Positions 20,865-22,351 of a stretch of DNA of 22,351 nucleotides are shown here, piece after piece. The DNA comes from DASUBV01 sp035763085 (lineage in GTDB: Bacteria > Actinomycetota > Actinomycetes > Streptosporangiales > Streptosporangiaceae), in NCBI GenBank assembly GCA_035763085.1, contig DASUBV010000018.1, positions 1 to 22,351 of the forward strand. Reading direction: 5' to 3'. The position numbers were made by a program, and so were the translations under genes. Each line of letters opens with the position of its first letter. The first letter of the stretch is position 1. The notes under the pieces were generated by a model that made no database searches, was not told where the DNA came from, and saw only the letters and a program-made list of their open reading frames with translations.

Positions 20865-21110
20865 ATGCTGGTTCCCGTGCGGACGACGATGGACCTGCCC
20901 GAGGACTTGCTGACGGCGGCACGGGCGCTGGCCAGGGCCGGGGGCTGCACCCTGGCAGCCGTGCTGGCGGCTAGCCTGCGCGAGGCCGTGACCCGGCACA
21001 GAACCGGGCAATTCGTGCTTCGCGACGCGAGCGTCGCGGGCAACGGGCTGACCGCCGAGTTCGCCGGTGCCGACGGGGCGAGGATCCGGGCGGCCGGCTA
21101 CGGCTGCTAG
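20865..21110 (+). CDS. VapB-like ribbon-helix-helix antitoxin, apparently without its toxin
   Basis: This 81-residue protein has a VapB-type N-terminus. A beta-strand VRTTMDLP is followed by EDLLTAARALARAGGCTLAAVLAASLREAVTRHR, the two-helix ribbon-helix-helix DNA-binding unit. A short C-terminal tail starts GQFVLRD and ends in RIRAAGYGC. In VapBC modules this tail wraps a PIN-domain VapC ribonuclease encoded immediately downstream. Here the stop overlaps the stop of a convergent small membrane protein gene and no PIN protein follows. It may be an orphan regulator or the remnant of a module. Starts at 20865 (ATG) or 20877 (GTG) are both plausible; no strong ribosome-binding site is seen. It begins 29 bases after the homocitrate-synthase-like gene. 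Confidence 0.75.
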   Translation: MLVPVRTTMDLPEDLLTAARALARAGGCTLAAVLAASLREAVTRHRTGQFVLRDASVAGNGLTAEFAGADGARIRAAGYGC

Positions 21111-21301
21111 CTGCCGAGCTGGCGACGGCGGCGCTGCTCCCGCAGACGGCGGCGCTGGGACGGGTCCAGCATGGCGTAGGCCGCCACCGGGATGCCGATG
21201 GCCAGCGCGATCAGGATCACCGGGACGTACCAGGGCAAGACGATAAACAAAATGAGCCCGATGACGACGCCGGCGATGCCGAACTTCATGTGAGGCGACA
21301 T
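21107..21301 (-). CDS. Small two-helix membrane protein of unknown function
   Basis: This 64-residue protein has two hydrophobic segments, about 6-22 (KFGIAGVVIGLILFIVLP) and 26-43 (VPVILIALAIGIPVAAYA). They form a helical hairpin, followed by a strongly basic tail MLDPSQRRRLREQRRRRQLGS that should stay cytosolic. No family was recognised. ATG 21301 is chosen because GGAGGGAG lies at a good distance upstream; ATG 21289 is an alternative. Its stop codon overlaps that of the convergent VapB-like gene at CTAG. A signalling or envelope role is conceivable but nothing in the sequence decides it. Confidence 0.7.
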   Translation of the reverse strand: MSPHMKFGIAGVVIGLILFIVLPWYVPVILIALAIGIPVAAYAMLDPSQRRRLREQRRRRQLGS

Positions 21302-21408
21302 GCCTGGCTCCCTCCGCGGAGAACCTGATCTGCTCTCCTGCTATGACGTGCCCACTCAACCACACGTCCGTCAGTTAAGAAAACGACCAGGCCCGGCCAG
21401 GTGTTCCG

Positions 21409-21426
21409 GACCCGGCCGGCCGGGTC
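21409..21426. repeat. 18-bp perfect palindrome GACCCGGCCGGCCGGGTC
   Basis: A perfect dyad with no spacer lies between the divergent small membrane protein and HhH-GPD genes. It could be an operator, but all-GC palindromes are common in DNA of this composition. Confidence 0.4.
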
Positions 21427-21519
21427 TCCGCGCTCGGCTGGCCGGTGATGTTGGATGATGGGACCGCCGATGGGTGCGCACCAGGCGCGCCGCCGAGCGC
21501 GCCAGCCACGGAGGCCCCG

Positions 21520-22089
21520 ATGACACTGTCCCTGCCGGTCGATGACGCGGCCAACGAGCTGCTGTCCCGCAGCCCGCTGGCCCTGCTGATCGCCATGCTG
21601 CTGGACCAGCAGGTCCCGCTGGAGAAGGCCTTCAGCTCGCCGCGCGAGCTGGTCGTGCGGCTCGGGCACGAGCCGACCACCGAGGAACTGGCGGGCTTCG
21701 ACCCCGAGGCGCTGGCCGACATCTTTGCCCAGCGGCCCGCCCTGCACCGCTTCCCGCGCGCGATGGCCGCCCGGGTGCAGGACCTGGCCCGGCTGCTGAT
21801 CGACCGCTACGGCGGCGACGCCGAGCAGGTCTGGGCGACCGCCGCCAATGCGGCTGACCTGAGGGCCCGGCTGTCGGAGATGCCGGGTTTCGGGACCTAT
21901 AAGGCCCAGATCACCATCGCCCTGCTGGGCAAGCAGCTCGGCGTCCAGCCGGCGGGCTGGCGCGAGGCGGCGGGCCCGTTCGGCCACGAGGGCAGCCACG
22001 TCTCGGTGGCCGATATCACCGACGAGGACTCCCTGGCCAAGGTCCGCGCCTACAAGAAGGCGGCCAAGGCAGCCAAGGCCCCGCACTAG
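21520..22089 (+). CDS. HhH-GPD family base-excision DNA repair protein
   Basis: This 189-residue protein belongs to a small actinobacterial branch of the HhH-GPD superfamily, whose better-known members are DNA glycosylases. Seen are LLSRSPLALLIAMLLDQQVPLEKAFSSPREL at the N-terminus, ARVQDLARLLIDRYGGDAEQVW in the middle, the helix-hairpin-helix LSEMPGFGTYKAQITIALLGKQLGV (about 124-148) and a conserved PAGWREAAGPFG. A Lys/Ala-rich basic tail follows. The lesion recognised is unknown, and the iron-sulfur cluster of endonuclease III is absent. ATG 21520 is supported by GGAGG five bases upstream. It resembles the family TIGR03252. It stands alone between the divergent small membrane protein and the next gene. 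Confidence 0.88.
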   Translation: MTLSLPVDDAANELLSRSPLALLIAMLLDQQVPLEKAFSSPRELVVRLGHEPTTEELAGFDPEALADIFAQRPALHRFPRAMAARVQDLARLLIDRYGGDAEQVWATAANAADLRARLSEMPGFGTYKAQITIALLGKQLGVQPAGWREAAGPFGHEGSHVSVADITDEDSLAKVRAYKKAAKAAKAPH

Positions 22090-22198
22090 CTTTCCCGCCG
22101 CGAAGGCCCTGGGCGCGCACCGCACAGCTACCAGGACGCTGACGCGCTCCTGATCCACCCGCCGCCTGAACGCGACAATCCCCCCTCAGGAGTCTTTG

Positions 22199-22351
22199 AT
22201 GGCAGACCCGCAGATTTCGCTCGGATCCGCCGCGCTGGTGCATGTCGTGCACGAGGGCTACGTCCGCGAGGACGGCGACGCCGAGCATGTCGGCGGCACC
22301 GTCACGCTGATCATCGACGGGCAGACGGTGATCATCGTTGACCCGGGCATG
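22199..22351 (+). CDS. Metallo-beta-lactamase-fold hydrolase, N-terminal fragment (MBLAC1-like)
   Basis: ATG at 22199, preceded by AGGAG six bases upstream, opens a frame that runs off the window after 51 codons. The peptide includes LVHVVHEGYVREDGDAEHVGG and VTLIIDGQTVIIVDPGM. The final VDPGM strand-loop and the preceding hydrophobic strands are the normal start of an MBL-fold enzyme. The HxHxDH motif would come next, outside the window. The 'EGYVRE' start recalls MBLAC1-like proteins, though the substrate is unknown. Confidence 0.75.
   Translation, partial: MADPQISLGSAALVHVVHEGYVREDGDAEHVGGTVTLIIDGQTVIIVDPGM

Noticed and set aside
1..22351. CRISPR arrays, tRNA/rRNA genes, insertion sequences and prophage genes
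   Set aside because: None seen on reading both strands: no regularly spaced repeats, no tRNA T-arm context beyond isolated GGTTCGA at 5144-5150, and no transposase or integrase motifs.

Overview
The window looks like chromosomal DNA from a high-GC actinomycete, possibly from the Streptosporangiales/Streptomyces side of the phylum (inference from gene content only, no composition statistics computed). Supporting markers are an Lsr2 nucleoid protein, DUF3710, DUF3093 and DUF4235 proteins, F420-type oxidoreductases, a pair of TrkA (CeoB/CeoC-like) proteins, a glgC-glgA pair of the actinobacterial type, and several genes whose start codon directly follows a TANNNT -10 box with no Shine-Dalgarno (leaderless genes). 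No rRNA, tRNA, CRISPR array, insertion sequence or phage gene was seen.

Layout. 1-135: C-terminus of a GNAT acetyltransferase. 281-1621: stand-alone LigD-type polymerase/primase. 1632-4230: a minus-strand group with an F420/FMN PPOX-fold protein, an orphan sensor histidine kinase and an LLM-class F420 oxidoreductase, whose upstream region carries two inverted repeats. 4231-4759 is non-coding, followed by lsr2. 5154-11530 resembles the M. tuberculosis Rv2689c-Rv2698 neighbourhood: TrmA/RlmD-like RNA methyltransferase, two TrkA proteins, DUF3710, dut and DUF3093, with an AI-2E family permease inserted and several genes missing. 11562-12796: DUF4235 protein and a SAM methyltransferase. 12872-15294: glgC and glgA, overlapping by four bases. 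15295-15731: an AT-richer gap with a candidate 36-residue membrane peptide. 15732-17762: VOC-fold protein and a metallo-beta-lactamase/rhodanese fusion. 18023-20835: divergent pair of an HTH-citrate synthase fusion and a homocitrate/Re-citrate-synthase-like enzyme. 20865-22351: orphan VapB-like antitoxin, small membrane protein, HhH-GPD repair protein and the start of an MBL-fold hydrolase.

The most interesting unit is the divergent pair at 18023-20835. An apparently intact Si-type citrate synthase fold fused to a MerR/excisionase-like DNA-binding domain faces a member of the homocitrate/Re-citrate synthase family. The roughly 80-base gap between them is very AT-rich and packed with TTGA/TCAA half-sites. 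This suggests, but does not prove, a locally autoregulated acetyl-CoA/2-oxoacid condensing module in which an enzyme-like protein doubles as a metabolite-sensing regulator. Most other genes are housekeeping or common actinobacterial accessory genes.
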